Assembly: GCF_900142185.1 (NCBI RefSeq)
Contig: NZ_FQZZ01000001.1
Coordinates: 1,116,001-1,180,000 of the forward strand
Length of the DNA stretch: 64,000 nt
Direction: 5' to 3'
Source of the DNA: Lutimaribacter pacificus
Lineage (GTDB): Bacteria; Pseudomonadota; Alphaproteobacteria; Rhodobacterales; Rhodobacteraceae
Shown: piece by piece, positions 54,322-63,997 of the stretch
Position numbering within the stretch: the first letter of the stretch is position 1
How the letters are laid out: each line of letters begins with the position of its first letter
The notes under the pieces: model-generated
Databases searched by the model: none
What the model saw: only the letters and a program-made list of their open reading frames with translations
Told to the model about the DNA's origin: nothing
Position numbers and translations under genes: made by a program

Positions 54322-54367
54322 GGGGGCGGCCGTGCGATGCCCGGGCCGCTGCGCGGCTGTTCCGGGC
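54322..54367 (-). repeat. Dispersed repeat, partial copy 4 (left end)
   Basis: 46 nt, reverse complement of the left end of the 165-nt repeat, including the small GC hairpin GCCCGG...CCGGGC and the arm GGGCATCGCACGGCCG. It lies in the divergent gap between psuK and the SulP gene. Confidence 0.8.
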
Positions 54368-54495
54368 AGGGTGCGGCGGGCGAACGCCGTGGCGATGGGC
54401 GACACAGCCGCTTTTTGCCGCACCCCCCGGATTTTCCGGGAATTCCGCAGCGCGGAAGACTTGTCTGCCGACGCGCGCGGGTCTAACGATCGCAT

Positions 54496-55749
54496 ATGAA
54501 ACCGCAAATCCTTTCGACTCTGCCCGGTTACGGGGGCAGGGCGCTGTTGTCGGACCTCGCTGCCGGGGTCACCGTTGCCATGGTGGCGATTCCGCTGTCC
54601 ATCGCGATTGCCATCGCGTCGGGCGGAACGCCCGCGCAGGGGCTGGTGACGGCCGTCGTCGCGGGCTTCCTGATCTCGGCGCTCGGTGGCAGCCGGGTGC
54701 AGGTCGGCGGGCCGACCGGCGCCTTCATCGTGGTGGTTCACGGCGTCATCGCAACCCACGGCTATGACGGGCTGGTGCTGGCGACCCTGCTGGCGGGCGT
54801 CATCCTGCTGATCGCCGCTGTGCTGCGCGCCGGACGGCTGATCGCCTATGTGCCCGAACCGGTGGTCAACGGTTTCACCATCGGGATCGCGGTGATCATC
54901 GCAAGCAGCCAGATCAAGGATGCCCTGGGCATCGAGCTGGCCGAGGTGCCGGCCGAATTCCTGCCGAAACTGGCCGCCCTGTGGGGCGCGCGCGCAACGA
55001 TCCTGCCGCAGGCGGTGGCCGTCGCGGCCGGCACCGGGCTGATGATCGTGGTGCTGCGGCGGCTGGCCCCGGCCTTTCCCGGGCTGATCGTCGCGGTGGC
55101 CGCGGGCTCCGCCGCGGCGCTGCTGTTCGGCTGGCCGGTCGAGACCATCGCCGACCGTTTCGGCGCCTTGCCTGCGGGGCTGCCCGCGCCGTCCTTGCCC
55201 CGGCTGGACCTTGCCAAGGTGGTCGAAGTGCTGCCCTCGGCCTGCCTGATCGCGTTTCTCGCGGCGATCGAGTCGCTGCTGTCGGCGATGGTGGCCGACC
55301 GCATGATCGACGACAACCACCGGCCCAACGCCGAGCTGATGGCGCAGGGCGCGGCGAATATCGGTTCGGCGCTGTTCGGCGGGATGCCCGCGACCGGCGC
55401 CATCGCCCGGACCGCGACCAATGTCAGGGCAGGGGGGCGCACCCCGGTTGCCGGGATGACCCACGCGCTTGTGGTCCTTGCGGTGCTCAGCCTTGCCGCG
55501 CCGCTGGCGGGGATGCTGGCGCTGCCGGCACTGGCGGCGCTGCTGATGCTGACCGCCTGGAACATGTCGGAACCGCACCAGTGGCGCGGCTACCTGGCGC
55601 TGCCGCGCACCGACCTGTTCCTGCTGCTGATCACCATGGTGCTGACCGTGCTGGCCGACCTGGCGGTGGCGATCGCGGTCGGGGTGGTGCTGGGGCTGCT
55701 GCTGCGGGGCGCGCGGCGGGTCCGGTCGCGGCGCATCCGCGAACGCTGA
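54496..55749 (+). CDS. SulP-family anion transporter without STAS domain
   Basis: 417 residues, about a dozen hydrophobic segments. SulP motifs: [20 protein letters not shown] at the start, [52 protein letters not shown]. The protein ends after the last helix with a basic tail; the cytoplasmic STAS domain of most SulP proteins is absent. Likely imports sulfate, bicarbonate or another anion. Confidence 0.9.
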   Translation: MKPQILSTLPGYGGRALLSDLAAGVTVAMVAIPLSIAIAIASGGTPAQGLVTAVVAGFLISALGGSRVQVGGPTGAFIVVVHGVIATHGYDGLVLATLLAGVILLIAAVLRAGRLIAYVPEPVVNGFTIGIAVIIASSQIKDALGIELAEVPAEFLPKLAALWGARATILPQAVAVAAGTGLMIVVLRRLAPAFPGLIVAVAAGSAAALLFGWPVETIADRFGALPAGLPAPSLPRLDLAKVVEVLPSACLIAFLAAIESLLSAMVADRMIDDNHRPNAELMAQGAANIGSALFGGMPATGAIARTATNVRAGGRTPVAGMTHALVVLAVLSLAAPLAGMLALPALAALLMLTAWNMSEPHQWRGYLALPRTDLFLLLITMVLTVLADLAVAIAVGVVLGLLLRGARRVRSRRIRER

Positions 55750-55769
55750 TCCCGCGGGCGATTTCGGGG

Positions 55770-55798
55770 TTGCGCGCGCGGCGCATGGCCTGTATACG
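55770..55798 (+). promoter_or_regulatory. Promoter of rpsB-tsf
   Basis: TTGCGC (55770-55775), 17 nt, TATACG (55793-55798). The ~115-nt leader holds two small stems, CCCGC/GCGGG (55812-55823) and TTGGGG/CCCCAA (55833-55851), in the place where S2-binding leaders occur in other bacteria. Confidence 0.65.
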
Positions 55799-55918
55799 CG
55801 CGCCACTCAATCCCGCAGGCGGGGTCGGGCCCTTGGGGGAGACATCCCCAAACGGTCCACCGGTTGGCGCATCCGCGCTATCACCCCCGCCAAGGCGCAA
55901 ACCGGAAAGGAAAAACAC

Positions 55919-56677
55919 ATGGCTCTTCCCGAGTTCTCCATGCGTCAGCTGTTGGAAGCTGGCGTTCACTTCGGCCACCAGACGCAGCGTTGGAACCCCA
56001 AGATGGGCGAGTTCATCTATGGCGCGCGCAACGGCATCCACATCGTCGACCTGACGCAGACCGTCCCGATGCTGGACGCGGCGCTGAACGCGATCCGCGA
56101 AACCGTGGCCAAGGGCGGCCGCGTGCTGTTCGTCGGCACCAAGCGCCAGGCCGCGCAGCCGGTCGCCGATGCGGCCGAGAAATGCGCCCAGTATTACATG
56201 AACCACCGTTGGCTGGGCGGCACGCTGACCAACTGGCAGACCGTGTCGCAGTCGATCGGCCGCCTGAAGCAGATCGACGAGCAGATGGAAGCCGGCGCCG
56301 AGGGCCTGACCAAGAAAGAGCGCCTGAACATGGAGCGCGACCAGCAGAAGCTGCAGGCATCGCTGGGCGGTATCCGCGAAATGGGCGGCGTGCCGGACAT
56401 GCTGTTCGTCATCGACGTCAAGAAAGAGGCCCTTGCCGTGGCCGAGGCCAACAAGCTGGGCATTCCCGTGGTGGCCGTGGTCGATACCAACTGCAGCCCG
56501 GCGGGCGTCGATTACATCATCCCCGGCAACGACGATGCGGCGCGCGCCATCTCGCTCTACTGCGACCTGGTTGCCCGCGCGGCGCTGGACGGGATGCAGG
56601 CACAGCTGGGCGCCGCCGGCGTCGACCTGGGCGAGCTTGAGGCCGCGCCGGTCGAAGAGGCCGTGGCCGAGGCCTGA
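55919..56677 (+). CDS. rpsB: 30S ribosomal protein S2
   Basis: 252 residues. [46 protein letters not shown] and [21 protein letters not shown] are S2 hallmarks. It binds the head-body junction of the 30S subunit and helps place S1. AAAGGA precedes the ATG. Co-transcribed with tsf. Confidence 0.98.
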   Translation: MALPEFSMRQLLEAGVHFGHQTQRWNPKMGEFIYGARNGIHIVDLTQTVPMLDAALNAIRETVAKGGRVLFVGTKRQAAQPVADAAEKCAQYYMNHRWLGGTLTNWQTVSQSIGRLKQIDEQMEAGAEGLTKKERLNMERDQQKLQASLGGIREMGGVPDMLFVIDVKKEALAVAEANKLGIPVVAVVDTNCSPAGVDYIIPGNDDAARAISLYCDLVARAALDGMQAQLGAAGVDLGELEAAPVEEAVAEA

Positions 56678-56688
56678 TTTTCGCAAGG

Positions 56689-56749
56689 GACGCGCCCCGG
56701 CGCGTCACGCAACCGACATGGAACGCGCGGCATAAGGCACGCGCGTTCC
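56689..56749 (+). other. Two stem-loops between rpsB and tsf
   Basis: GACGCGCC/GGCGCGTC (56689-56706) and a perfect 10-bp stem GGAACGCGCG (56720-56729) / CGCGCGTTCC (56740-56749) with a 10-nt loop; no T-run. Probably processing or attenuation signals. Confidence 0.55.
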
Positions 56750-56779
56750 GAAACCTCAGACATATTGGGAGATCCAGAG

Positions 56780-57655
56780 ATGGCGATCACGGCTGCACTG
56801 GTGAAAGAGCTGCGCGACAAGACGGGCGCAGGCATGATGGATGCCAAGAAGGCGCTGACCGAAACCGATGGCGACATGGAAGCCGCGGTTGACTGGCTGC
56901 GCACCAAGGGCCTGGCGAAGGCCGCCAAGAAATCGGGCCGCACCGCGGCCGAAGGGCTGGTCGCCGTCAAGGTCGAGGGCGGCACGGGCGTCGCCGTCGA
57001 GGTGAATGCCGAAACCGACTTCGTCGCCAAGAACGCCGAGTTCCAGGGCATGGTCGCCCGCATCGCGGACGCCGCCATGGGCGTGGGCGATGTCGAGGCG
57101 CTGAAGGCGGCCGATATCGGCGGCAAGACGGTTGCCGACACCATCACCGACAAGATCGCCACCATCGGCGAAAACATGTCGCTGCGCCGCATGGCCCGGA
57201 TCGAAGGCGAAACCGTGGTGTCCTATATCCACAACGCCGCCGGTGACGGCATGGGCAAGATCGGCGTGCTGGTTGCGATGACCGGCGGTGACGAGGCGTT
57301 CGGCAAGCAGGTGGCGATGCATATCGCGGCGGTGAACCCGGCCTCGCTGTCGTCCGACGATCTCGATCCTTCCGTGGTCGAGAAAGAGCGCCAGGTGCAG
57401 ATGGATATCGCCCGCGAATCCGGCAAGCCCGAGCAGGTCATCGAGAAGATGATCGAAGGCCGCATGAAGAAATTCCTGAGCGAGGTCACGCTGCTGGGCC
57501 AGAACTTCGTGGTGAATCCCGACCTGACGGTCGAGGCCGCCGCGAAAGAGGCCGGTGCGACGATCACCGGTTTCGTGCGCCTGGAAGTGGGCGAGGGGAT
57601 CGAGGTGGAGAAAGAGGATTTCGCCGCCGAGGTTGCCAAGGCCGCGCAGGGCTGA
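56780..57655 (+). CDS. tsf: Elongation factor Ts
   Basis: 291 residues from ATG 56780. The EF-Tu-binding N-terminus [19 protein letters not shown] and the core DFVAKNAEF are intact, with [10 protein letters not shown] later. It recycles EF-Tu by exchanging GDP for GTP. Ends 24 nt before its terminator. Confidence 0.98.
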   Translation: MAITAALVKELRDKTGAGMMDAKKALTETDGDMEAAVDWLRTKGLAKAAKKSGRTAAEGLVAVKVEGGTGVAVEVNAETDFVAKNAEFQGMVARIADAAMGVGDVEALKAADIGGKTVADTITDKIATIGENMSLRRMARIEGETVVSYIHNAAGDGMGKIGVLVAMTGGDEAFGKQVAMHIAAVNPASLSSDDLDPSVVEKERQVQMDIARESGKPEQVIEKMIEGRMKKFLSEVTLLGQNFVVNPDLTVEAAAKEAGATITGFVRLEVGEGIEVEKEDFAAEVAKAAQG

Positions 57656-57679
57656 TTCGGCCCTACCCGCTGAAACGAG

Positions 57680-57713
57680 AAAACGGCGTCGCCCTTGCGG
57701 GCGGCGCCGTTTT
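57680..57713 (+). terminator. Terminator of rpsB-tsf
   Basis: AAAACGGCGTCGCCC (57680-57694) pairs over 15 bp (one T-G) with GGGCGGCGCCGTTTT (57699-57713) around loop TTGC. Strong. Confidence 0.9.
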
Positions 57714-58144
57714 CCATACCAAGACGGCCCGAAGGCCGCCACACTGGCACCATACAAGTAAACACCGGCGCTGTGACCGGAACCTTGGGACCAAACATTA
57801 ACGAAAGACTTGCAACAATCAGCGGCGCCAGAACCTGTGGCCGCACCTTGAAAACCCCGACACGGTGCCATCCCCATCAGGGAATGGCACCGGCCGAAAC
57901 ACCGCCAGACCCCGAGACATTGGGGATGAGAGGGCCCGGCGTTACCGGACGACACACCGAACATAGGCGTGCCCCCCGGAGGTTCGGGCCGGAGAGCCTT
58001 GTAATCGCAAGGATCCGACCCGAGAGTTCCAATGGCATAAAAAGCCACCACTCACGGAACAGGGACAGAGTGCCGCCTTACGCCGCGTCAGTGAAGTAGG
58101 GGATTCCCTACCCATGCCGGGTTTCACAGTTTTTTCACGGGCAA
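57714..58144. other. Structured non-coding region between tsf and luxR
   Basis: About 430 bases between convergent genes with no convincing coding frame and visibly lower GC than the neighbours. It contains a 12-bp hairpin GGTGCCAT-CCC/GGG-A-ATGGCACC (57863-57892), a 14-bp interrupted hairpin with CCTTG/CAAGG core and TCGGG/CCCGA base (57984-58023), TGGC/GCCA (58033-58047), and at the right end GTAGGG-GATT-CCCTAC (58096-58111) inside GTGAA/TTCAC, followed by six T (58130-58135) on the plus strand. This resembles a rightward structured RNA with terminator, or a long luxR 3' region. It does not show the conserved cores of RNase P RNA, tmRNA, SRP RNA or 6S RNA that I know. Confidence 0.45.
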
Positions 58145-58900
58145 TCAGGGTTCCAGCACGAACATCTGGTTCTGGAACGCCGCTTTCAGAACGGCCTGCG
58201 CGGTGGTTTCCACGCTCAGCGCCTCACGCGCGAGGCGCAGGTGCTTTTCGATCGTGGCGGGCGTCAGCCCCAGCAACATGGCGATATCCTGCGTGGTCTT
58301 GCCGTCGCCGACCCATTCCAGGACCTCGCGCTGGCGCCGCGTCAGCCCGCGCGAGGCGCCGTGATAGGGCAGGGTCATGATCTTGAGATGCACGATGTTG
58401 TTCATCACCGTGATGTCGGTGCCGTGCTCGGCCCAGATGGCATCGACGTCGTCCTGCACCATGTCCGCGCGCGCGGTCAGCGCGATCGCCCCCTTGGAGC
58501 GCGGCGACAGCGAGCGGAAGCTGATCGAATACCCGGCATGGACCTTGTGCGACAGGTTGAAGATGACGACCTGCTTTTCCTCTTCGCTCAGCGTGTTGCT
58601 GGCGATTTTCTCGGCCATGATCCGCCAGCTGCAACTGCCTTCGTGGTCCAGCGCCCACCGGGTCATCGGCGCGTGCTTGTAAAGACCGCGACCGATGAAG
58701 CCGTCGGTATAGCTGTCGGGGTGGTTGGTGAGGATCACGAAATCGTCGGGATCGCCCAGCGAACTGCCCGAGCGATAGCGCGTGAACCCGTAAAGCAGCC
58801 GGTCGAATCCGTAACCGGCCATGCGCTGCGTGTGCATGTCCCACAGCTCTTCGATCGAGGCGGCTGTCGTCAGGGCATCGAGATACCGGCTGCTGATCAT
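58145..58900 (-). CDS. LuxR-family regulator, solo with altered ligand pocket
   Basis: 251 residues. An N-terminal autoinducer-binding domain and a C-terminal LuxR HTH (GLTRRQREVLEWVGDGKTTQ). At the exact spacing of TraR Trp57, Tyr61, Asp70, Pro71 and Trp85 it has Tyr64, Phe68, Ala77, Pro78 and Trp92, so three of the four invariant ligand residues are replaced. No luxI gene is in the window. It may bind a non-AHL signal. A CATAAT/ATTATG dyad lies 123 bp upstream. Confidence 0.88.
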   Translation of the reverse strand: MISSRYLDALTTAASIEELWDMHTQRMAGYGFDRLLYGFTRYRSGSSLGDPDDFVILTNHPDSYTDGFIGRGLYKHAPMTRWALDHEGSCSWRIMAEKIASNTLSEEEKQVVIFNLSHKVHAGYSISFRSLSPRSKGAIALTARADMVQDDVDAIWAEHGTDITVMNNIVHLKIMTLPYHGASRGLTRRQREVLEWVGDGKTTQDIAMLLGLTPATIEKHLRLAREALSVETTAQAVLKAAFQNQMFVLEP

Positions 58901-59022
58901 CCGTGTTCCGTAAGTCCGAGTGGTTCCTGGCGCAAAATGGCGCGAGGCAGAGGTTACAGCCTATACGGGCGCTTTGTCGAGAATACTGCGCCGGGGCTCA
59001 GGGTTGGATGGTATTGATTTAA

Positions 59023-59038
59023 CATAATCCTCATTATG
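59023..59038. promoter_or_regulatory. Perfect dyad upstream of luxR
   Basis: CATAAT-CCTC-ATTATG, two perfect 6-bp arms, AT-rich in a GC-rich gap between the luxR start and the end of the PrpD-family gene. Similar in size to lux-box-type operators but not in sequence. Confidence 0.4.
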
Positions 59039-59057
59039 CGACTAATGGATCAACCCG

Positions 59058-60359
59058 TCACACACCGGCGATGATCGCGCCTATCGCATCCGGGTCCGCC
59101 CCGTTTTCGATTATCCGCCAGGCACTTGCCGCCAAATCGTCACCCAGAAGGCTTGCCGCCTTGGCGCGCAGGCGCCGGTCGCGCTCGGCCAGCGCAATCG
59201 GTGCGTCCAGATCGTGCGATGCCTCGCGGATCGTGCCGTTCAGCGCCACGCGCAGATGCGCCTCGGTTTCCGTCAGCCCGTCATCCGCGATCACGGTCAC
59301 CTTGGCGCGCAGACCGCGCAGCGCGGGATCGGCGCAGACCTCGGCGCTGTAGCTGTCCAGCCGCGCGGTATCGTGGCCCAGGATCTGCATCGGCAGCACG
59401 GTGGCATAGCTGAACTTGGCGCCCAGCCCGGTCGTCGGTTCGGGCTGGTTGCACACGCTCATCCAGCGCGAATGGGTGTGCACTGTGATCGAGTCGATCG
59501 CCGCCGGGTCCAGCGGCAGCAGCGTGGATTGCGCCTCCAACGCGGCGTGCAGGCCGTGGCAGCAGGCGTGGAACTTGTGACTGATACCGTCGAAAACCCA
59601 CTCTTTGCCAATGTCTTGCATGGCATTGCTGATGTCCTCCCCGGCATGGGTTGCGGCAAAGCCCTGTGCGCATTCCAGCGCATCGGGGTTCGCCACGAAG
59701 CCGCGGGCCACGAGTTGCGCTGCCTCAACCCCGTTCGATGCCGCCAGCCCGGCATTGAAGGGTTTGCCCATGGTGCCGAACTGGGATTTCAGCCCGCTGG
59801 CCCGCGTGGCGAGCAGGCCCAGAACCATGGCCGTATCCCCTGCCCCGAATCCCATCAGCCGCGCCGCCGCCAGCCCCGCGCCGAAGGCGCCGGCGGTGGC
59901 TGTCTGGTGGAACCCGGTCTGGTAATGGCTGCGCCCCAGCCATGTGCCGATACGGATCGACGCCTCGATTCCCAGCAGCGCGGCGTGGCGGAAGGCGTCG
60001 CCGCTGGCGCCCTGCGCCTGCGCCACCGCCAGCGCGGCGGGAAACACCGCGACCGACGGGTGGCCGATATGGGCAAAATGCGTGTCGTCGTAATCGAGCG
60101 CGTGGCTGGTCGTGCCGTTCGACAGCGCCGCCGCGCGTGCGGGCAGCCGCGTGCCGGTGCCGAACAGGCTGGCCTGCGGGGCGCCCGCCTCGTCCAGAAC
60201 CATGTTGCGGGTGATGCGCGCCACCGGCTCTTCCGCGCCGGCGATGCCGACCGCCATCCAGTCGAGCAGCGACAGGCGCAGCATGTGCGCGGTGTCCGGC
60301 GGGATATCACCGGGATTGGTTTTCGTCACGAAATCAGCGATTTGAAGCGTTATGCTCAT
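59058..60359 (-). CDS. MmgE/PrpD family protein
   Basis: 433 residues. Typical features: [19 protein letters not shown] near the N-terminus, [31 protein letters not shown], and [14 protein letters not shown]. The family includes 2-methylcitrate dehydratase and other dehydratases; without prpBC neighbours the reaction is open. Its ATG overlaps the stop of the COQ10-like gene (ATGA). Confidence 0.9.
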   Translation of the reverse strand: MSITLQIADFVTKTNPGDIPPDTAHMLRLSLLDWMAVGIAGAEEPVARITRNMVLDEAGAPQASLFGTGTRLPARAAALSNGTTSHALDYDDTHFAHIGHPSVAVFPAALAVAQAQGASGDAFRHAALLGIEASIRIGTWLGRSHYQTGFHQTATAGAFGAGLAAARLMGFGAGDTAMVLGLLATRASGLKSQFGTMGKPFNAGLAASNGVEAAQLVARGFVANPDALECAQGFAATHAGEDISNAMQDIGKEWVFDGISHKFHACCHGLHAALEAQSTLLPLDPAAIDSITVHTHSRWMSVCNQPEPTTGLGAKFSYATVLPMQILGHDTARLDSYSAEVCADPALRGLRAKVTVIADDGLTETEAHLRVALNGTIREASHDLDAPIALAERDRRLRAKAASLLGDDLAASAWRIIENGADPDAIGAIIAGV

Positions 60360-60814
60360 GTCATGCCCTTCCCATGCAGATCCCGTGCGCGGGCCTCGAA
60401 CGCGCGCACGATGCGTTGCATCGCCTCGTGAAAGAACATGCCGGCCGCGCCTTGCAGGATTCGGTTCCGAAACTCGAAATCGACGAAGAACGATACATCA
60501 ACTCCGCCCTCCACATCTTTGAATTCCCAATTGGATTTCATGTATTTGAAGGGGCCGTCCAGGTATTCGGTGTCGATCCGCTTCGACGCGGGCCAGAGCG
60601 TCACGCGGCTGCCGAACCGTTCGCGGAACACCTTGAACGAGATCACCAGGTCGGCCTCCATCACCTCGCTGCCATCGGGTTTTGGCGTCACGCTGCGCAC
60701 CCGCGCGGCGGCGCACCAGGGCAGGAACTGGGGATAGGCCGCCACGTCGGCGACAAGGTCGTACATCTGCTGCGCGGTATAGGGCAGCCTGCGTGTCTCG
60801 GCGTGGGTGGGCAT
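60356..60814 (-). CDS. COQ10/RatA-type SRPBCC protein
   Basis: 152 residues. START-like fold with [20 protein letters not shown] at the N-terminus and [13 protein letters not shown], the signature of Coq10 (ubiquinone-binding) and RatA (ribosome association) proteins. In alphaproteobacteria these are taken as ubiquinone-binding proteins of the respiratory chain. Upstream member of a coupled pair with the PrpD-family gene. Confidence 0.88.
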   Translation of the reverse strand: MPTHAETRRLPYTAQQMYDLVADVAAYPQFLPWCAAARVRSVTPKPDGSEVMEADLVISFKVFRERFGSRVTLWPASKRIDTEYLDGPFKYMKSNWEFKDVEGGVDVSFFVDFEFRNRILQGAAGMFFHEAMQRIVRAFEARARDLHGKGMT

Positions 60815-60883
60815 GTCGCCTCTTTTTGTCGTGACAGTGGGGCCTCATTTCGTATCCTGCGCGGGAAAAAGCAAGGGGGGCAG

Positions 60884-61429
60884 ATGCCTACGCGTCCTTA
60901 TGTCATCGACGAAATGATCTCGGCCAAGCAGATCGCGGCCCGGATCGAGGAACTGTCGCGCGAGATCGCGGAGGAGTTTGCCGACACCGACAAGCTGGTG
61001 GTGGTCGGGCTGCTGCGCGGGTCCTTCGTATTCATCGCCGACCTGGTGCGCGAGCTGGACCTGGCGGTCGAGGTCGATTTCCTTGAGGCGTCGAGCTATG
61101 GCAACACGATGGAATCCAGCCGCGAGGTCAAGATCCTCAAGGATCTGCGCGGCGCGATCGAGGGGCGCGACGTTCTGGTGGTCGAGGATATCGTCGATAC
61201 CGGGCACACGCTGTTCCACGTCATCGGCCTGCTCAAGGCGCGCAAGCCGCGCAGGCTGCGCAGCATCGCCCTGCTCGACAAGCCGTCGCGCCGCGAGGCG
61301 CCGGTCAGGGCCGACTGGACCGGGTTCGAGATCCCGGACGAGTTCGTGGTGGGCTACGGCATCGACTTTGCCCAACGCAACCGCAACCTGCCCTTCATCG
61401 GCAAGGTCCGGTTCACCGACGAGGGTTAG
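60884..61429 (+). CDS. hpt: Hypoxanthine phosphoribosyltransferase
   Basis: 181 residues from ATG 60884 (AAGGGGGG upstream). PRPP-binding motif [33 protein letters not shown], and [18 protein letters not shown] at the C-terminus. It converts hypoxanthine (and guanine) with PRPP to nucleotides. Its stop overlaps the convergent Sel1 gene by a few bases. Functionally downstream of adenine deaminase at 11.4 kb. Confidence 0.95.
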   Translation: MPTRPYVIDEMISAKQIAARIEELSREIAEEFADTDKLVVVGLLRGSFVFIADLVRELDLAVEVDFLEASSYGNTMESSREVKILKDLRGAIEGRDVLVVEDIVDTGHTLFHVIGLLKARKPRRLRSIALLDKPSRREAPVRADWTGFEIPDEFVVGYGIDFAQRNRNLPFIGKVRFTDEG

Positions 61430-62328
61430 AAGGTCGCCGCCAGCCGCGCGCCCTCGGCGCGTTGGTCGTCGGTCAGGTCGCCGGCCAGCGCAGCGCATTG
61501 CGTTTCGTACTGCGCCGCCAGGTCGGGCGGCGCGTTGCGGCTGCCCCACAGGCAATAGGCATGGGCCAGCGCCGGGTCGGTCCAGTAGCCGTCGGTCTGC
61601 TGCATGAACAGCGCAAGGTTCACCGCCGCGCTGGCATCGCCGAGGTTCACCGCCTCCTGGTAAAGCGCGAAGGCCGCCGCCGGATCGGCCGGCCCGCCCT
61701 GCCCCAGTTCGTACATCACGGCAAGCTGCGCCATCGCCGGCCCGTGGCCCAGCCGCGCGGTGCGGGCAAGCGTTGCGCGGGCGCGGGCCGCGTCCTGCGG
61801 CACGCCCCGGCCCGTCGCGTAGAGATCGGCCAGCACCATGCCCGCCTGCGGCGTGCCAAGCTCCAGTGCGGTGATCAGCAGCGCCGCCGCCGCAGCGGGG
61901 TTGGCGGGCCCGCCCACACCGTCCAGCATCATCTGCGCGCGCGTCAGGAATGCCCGCGGCTCGCCCTGCGCCATCGCCTGTTCCAGCCAGCCGAGCGCGG
62001 CTTGCGGGTCGGGCGGCATGTCGGGCCGCCCCTCGATCGCCATGATCGCCAGCGCCAGTTGCGCGGCGGCCGCGCCCTGCCCCGCCGCGCGGGTGAACCA
62101 GTCGCGGGCAAGCTGCGCGCTGGTGCCCTTGCCCCGGCCGGTGTCATAGGCGGTGCCCAGGATCACCTGCGCCTGCGGGTCGCCCGCCCGCGCGGCGGGT
62201 TCGATCACCGTCAGCGCGGCCTCGTGCCGGCCTTGCGCAAATGCCTCGGCGGCGCGGGCAACCGCGTCGTCCCGGGCCGTGGCGGGGGCTGCAAGGGACA
62301 GGAAAAGACAGCTCAGAAGCGTGCGCAT
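61426..62328 (-). CDS. Sel1-repeat protein, exported
   Basis: 300 residues from ATG 62328. Signal peptide 1-19 (SLAAPATA), then at least five Sel1/TPR-like repeats with the A-x-x-x-L-x-x-x-Y-x-x-G pattern (for example [31 protein letters not shown]). Such proteins mediate protein contacts in the periplasm. No partner is evident. Confidence 0.88.
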   Translation of the reverse strand: MRTLLSCLFLSLAAPATARDDAVARAAEAFAQGRHEAALTVIEPAARAGDPQAQVILGTAYDTGRGKGTSAQLARDWFTRAAGQGAAAAQLALAIMAIEGRPDMPPDPQAALGWLEQAMAQGEPRAFLTRAQMMLDGVGGPANPAAAAALLITALELGTPQAGMVLADLYATGRGVPQDAARARATLARTARLGHGPAMAQLAVMYELGQGGPADPAAAFALYQEAVNLGDASAAVNLALFMQQTDGYWTDPALAHAYCLWGSRNAPPDLAAQYETQCAALAGDLTDDQRAEGARLAATF

Positions 62329-62396
62329 TCTTGATCTCACCGATACTCGTGCCCGACACTACAACAATCGCCCGCCCCGGCAAGAAGGAGCCCCCG

Positions 62397-62573
62397 ATGA
62401 TCCGGCATATCCTGCGCATGACCATGTGGGCCCGCCGCCCGCCCAGCCGGGCGCGCGTGCGGCTGGTGCTGGGGGTTCTGTTGCTCTGTGCCGTGCTGGT
62501 CGCGGTCGAGCGGCTGTTCGGCTGGCCCGGGGCGCTGACGCTGGAACCGCTGGGCCGGGGCCCGCTGCGTTAA
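62397..62573 (+). CDS. Small membrane protein
   Basis: 58 residues. AAGGAG eight bases before ATG 62397. Basic N-terminus (MIRHILRMTMWARRPPSRAR), one membrane helix (about 22-40, LVLGVLLLCAVLVAVERLFG) and a short tail. Function unknown. Its stop codon overlaps that of the convergent LysR gene. Confidence 0.65.
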   Translation: MIRHILRMTMWARRPPSRARVRLVLGVLLLCAVLVAVERLFGWPGALTLEPLGRGPLR

Positions 62574-63457
62574 CGCCCGGCCAGCGCCGCGCGATGCGCC
62601 CGCAGCTGCCGGACAAGGTGGCGCGAGACCAGCCTGATGCGCGGGCTGTCGGCCAGGTCGGCATGGCACGCCACCCAGAGCGGCACGTCCATCGCGGGAA
62701 ACCGCCCGTAGCGCCGCCTCAGCCGGGGATCGGCATCGCCCAGCAGGCAGGGCAGGATGGCGTGGCCCATCCCCTCGGCCGCCATGTCGCGCAGGGTGAC
62801 GAAACTGTTGGCCGCGGCAGCGGTTTCGCCCTGGCCCACATTGCCGGCCATCCAGTCCGCCGGGCCCGCGCGCGACAAAAGGCCCGAAAGCCCCAGCCAC
62901 AGCTCGGGGGCGCCGGCGGCCGCGTAATGGCCGAACGTCATCCGGGCGGCGATGGTGCCGGACATCCCGTCGCTCAGATGCGGCGTGGGGCGCAGCGCGA
63001 TATCGGCCTGCATCCGGGCGAAATCCTCGTGCGCGTTGGCGTTGCGGATCTCGATGCGCAGCCCCTCGGCCCGCGCCATGATGCGCGCGGCAATGGCGGG
63101 CAGGATCGTGGTGCACAGCGTATCGGTGGCCGAAATCCGCACGGTGCCCAGAACCGGCGTGCGCGCGCCCGCCATCAGCCGGGCCACGTTGTCCATCGCG
63201 CTGGCCGCGTCGCGCGCCGCATCTATCACCCGCGCCCGTTCCGGCAGCACCGCGTAACCCTGCGGCGTGCGGGTGAAGACGGGGCCGCCATGGGCGATCT
63301 CGAAGGCCTGGACATGGCGCAGCACGGTGGCGTGGTTGACGCCCAGCCGCCGTGCCGCCGCCGACAGCGACCCGGTTTCCGCCACCGCCAGCACATAGCG
63401 CAGATCGTCCCAGTCGGCATTGTGCAAGAATCGGCACCCCCTTTGCAGTATTGTCAT
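62570..63457 (-). CDS. LysR-family regulator
   Basis: 295 residues from ATG 63457. HTH LAVAETGSLSAAARRLGVNH then ATVLRHVQAFE at about residues 22-55, and an ordinary effector domain. Divergent from a cytochrome c gene 63 bp away, which it may control. A TATACT -10-like box lies at 63481-63486. Confidence 0.9.
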   Translation of the reverse strand: MTILQRGCRFLHNADWDDLRYVLAVAETGSLSAAARRLGVNHATVLRHVQAFEIAHGGPVFTRTPQGYAVLPERARVIDAARDAASAMDNVARLMAGARTPVLGTVRISATDTLCTTILPAIAARIMARAEGLRIEIRNANAHEDFARMQADIALRPTPHLSDGMSGTIAARMTFGHYAAAGAPELWLGLSGLLSRAGPADWMAGNVGQGETAAAANSFVTLRDMAAEGMGHAILPCLLGDADPRLRRRYGRFPAMDVPLWVACHADLADSPRIRLVSRHLVRQLRAHRAALAGR

Positions 63458-63520
63458 ATTCTTTTGAAAAATCTCACAGGTATACTAGTGTCAGATTACA
63501 ACCTGACGGGGAGAACGACG

Positions 63521-63997
63521 ATGAAGCAGAGTTTTACGATCCTTGCCGGCGCCGTGGTCGCGGTGGCCATGGCCGGAACGGTGATCGCGCAATCCGACGG
63601 CGACAAGGCGGCCGAGGCCGCGCAGGACGCGCGCGAGGCGCAGATGGATCTTTACGCCTTCAACCTGGGCCTTCTGGGCGACATGGCGAAGGGCGCGGTG
63701 CCCTATGACGCCGCCGCCGCGCAGGCCGCCGCCGAAAACCTGGCCGCGCTGAGCGCGCTGGACCAGTCGCGCCTGTGGCCCGAGGGGTCGGGCGAGATGA
63801 GCATCGAGACCCGCGCCAAGGTCGATATCTGGGACGACATGGACGATTTCACGGCCAAGGCCGACGACCTGATGAAGGCAGCGGCCGCGATGGCCGAGGT
63901 CGCGGGCACCGGGCTCGAGGCCGTGCAGGGCCAGATGGGGGCCCTTGGCGGCGCCTGCGGGGCCTGCCACAAGGCGTATCGGGCCCCCGAAAGCTGA
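63521..63997 (+). CDS. Class II cytochrome c (c'/c-556 type)
   Basis: 158 residues. Signal peptide 1-23 (AMAGTVIAQ), a four-helix type body rich in Ala, and a single heme site CGACH near the C-terminus in GGACGACHKAYRAPES. The C-terminal placement of CxxCH is that of cytochromes c' and c-556. Periplasmic electron carrier or NO/redox binder. Confidence 0.93.
   Translation: MKQSFTILAGAVVAVAMAGTVIAQSDGDKAAEAAQDAREAQMDLYAFNLGLLGDMAKGAVPYDAAAAQAAAENLAALSALDQSRLWPEGSGEMSIETRAKVDIWDDMDDFTAKADDLMKAAAAMAEVAGTGLEAVQGQMGALGGACGACHKAYRAPES

Noticed and set aside
57714-58135. RNase P RNA, tmRNA or 6S RNA
   Set aside because: Length would fit, but the conserved cores (GAGGAAAGTCCGG-type, tag frame, 6S bubble) were not found on either strand.
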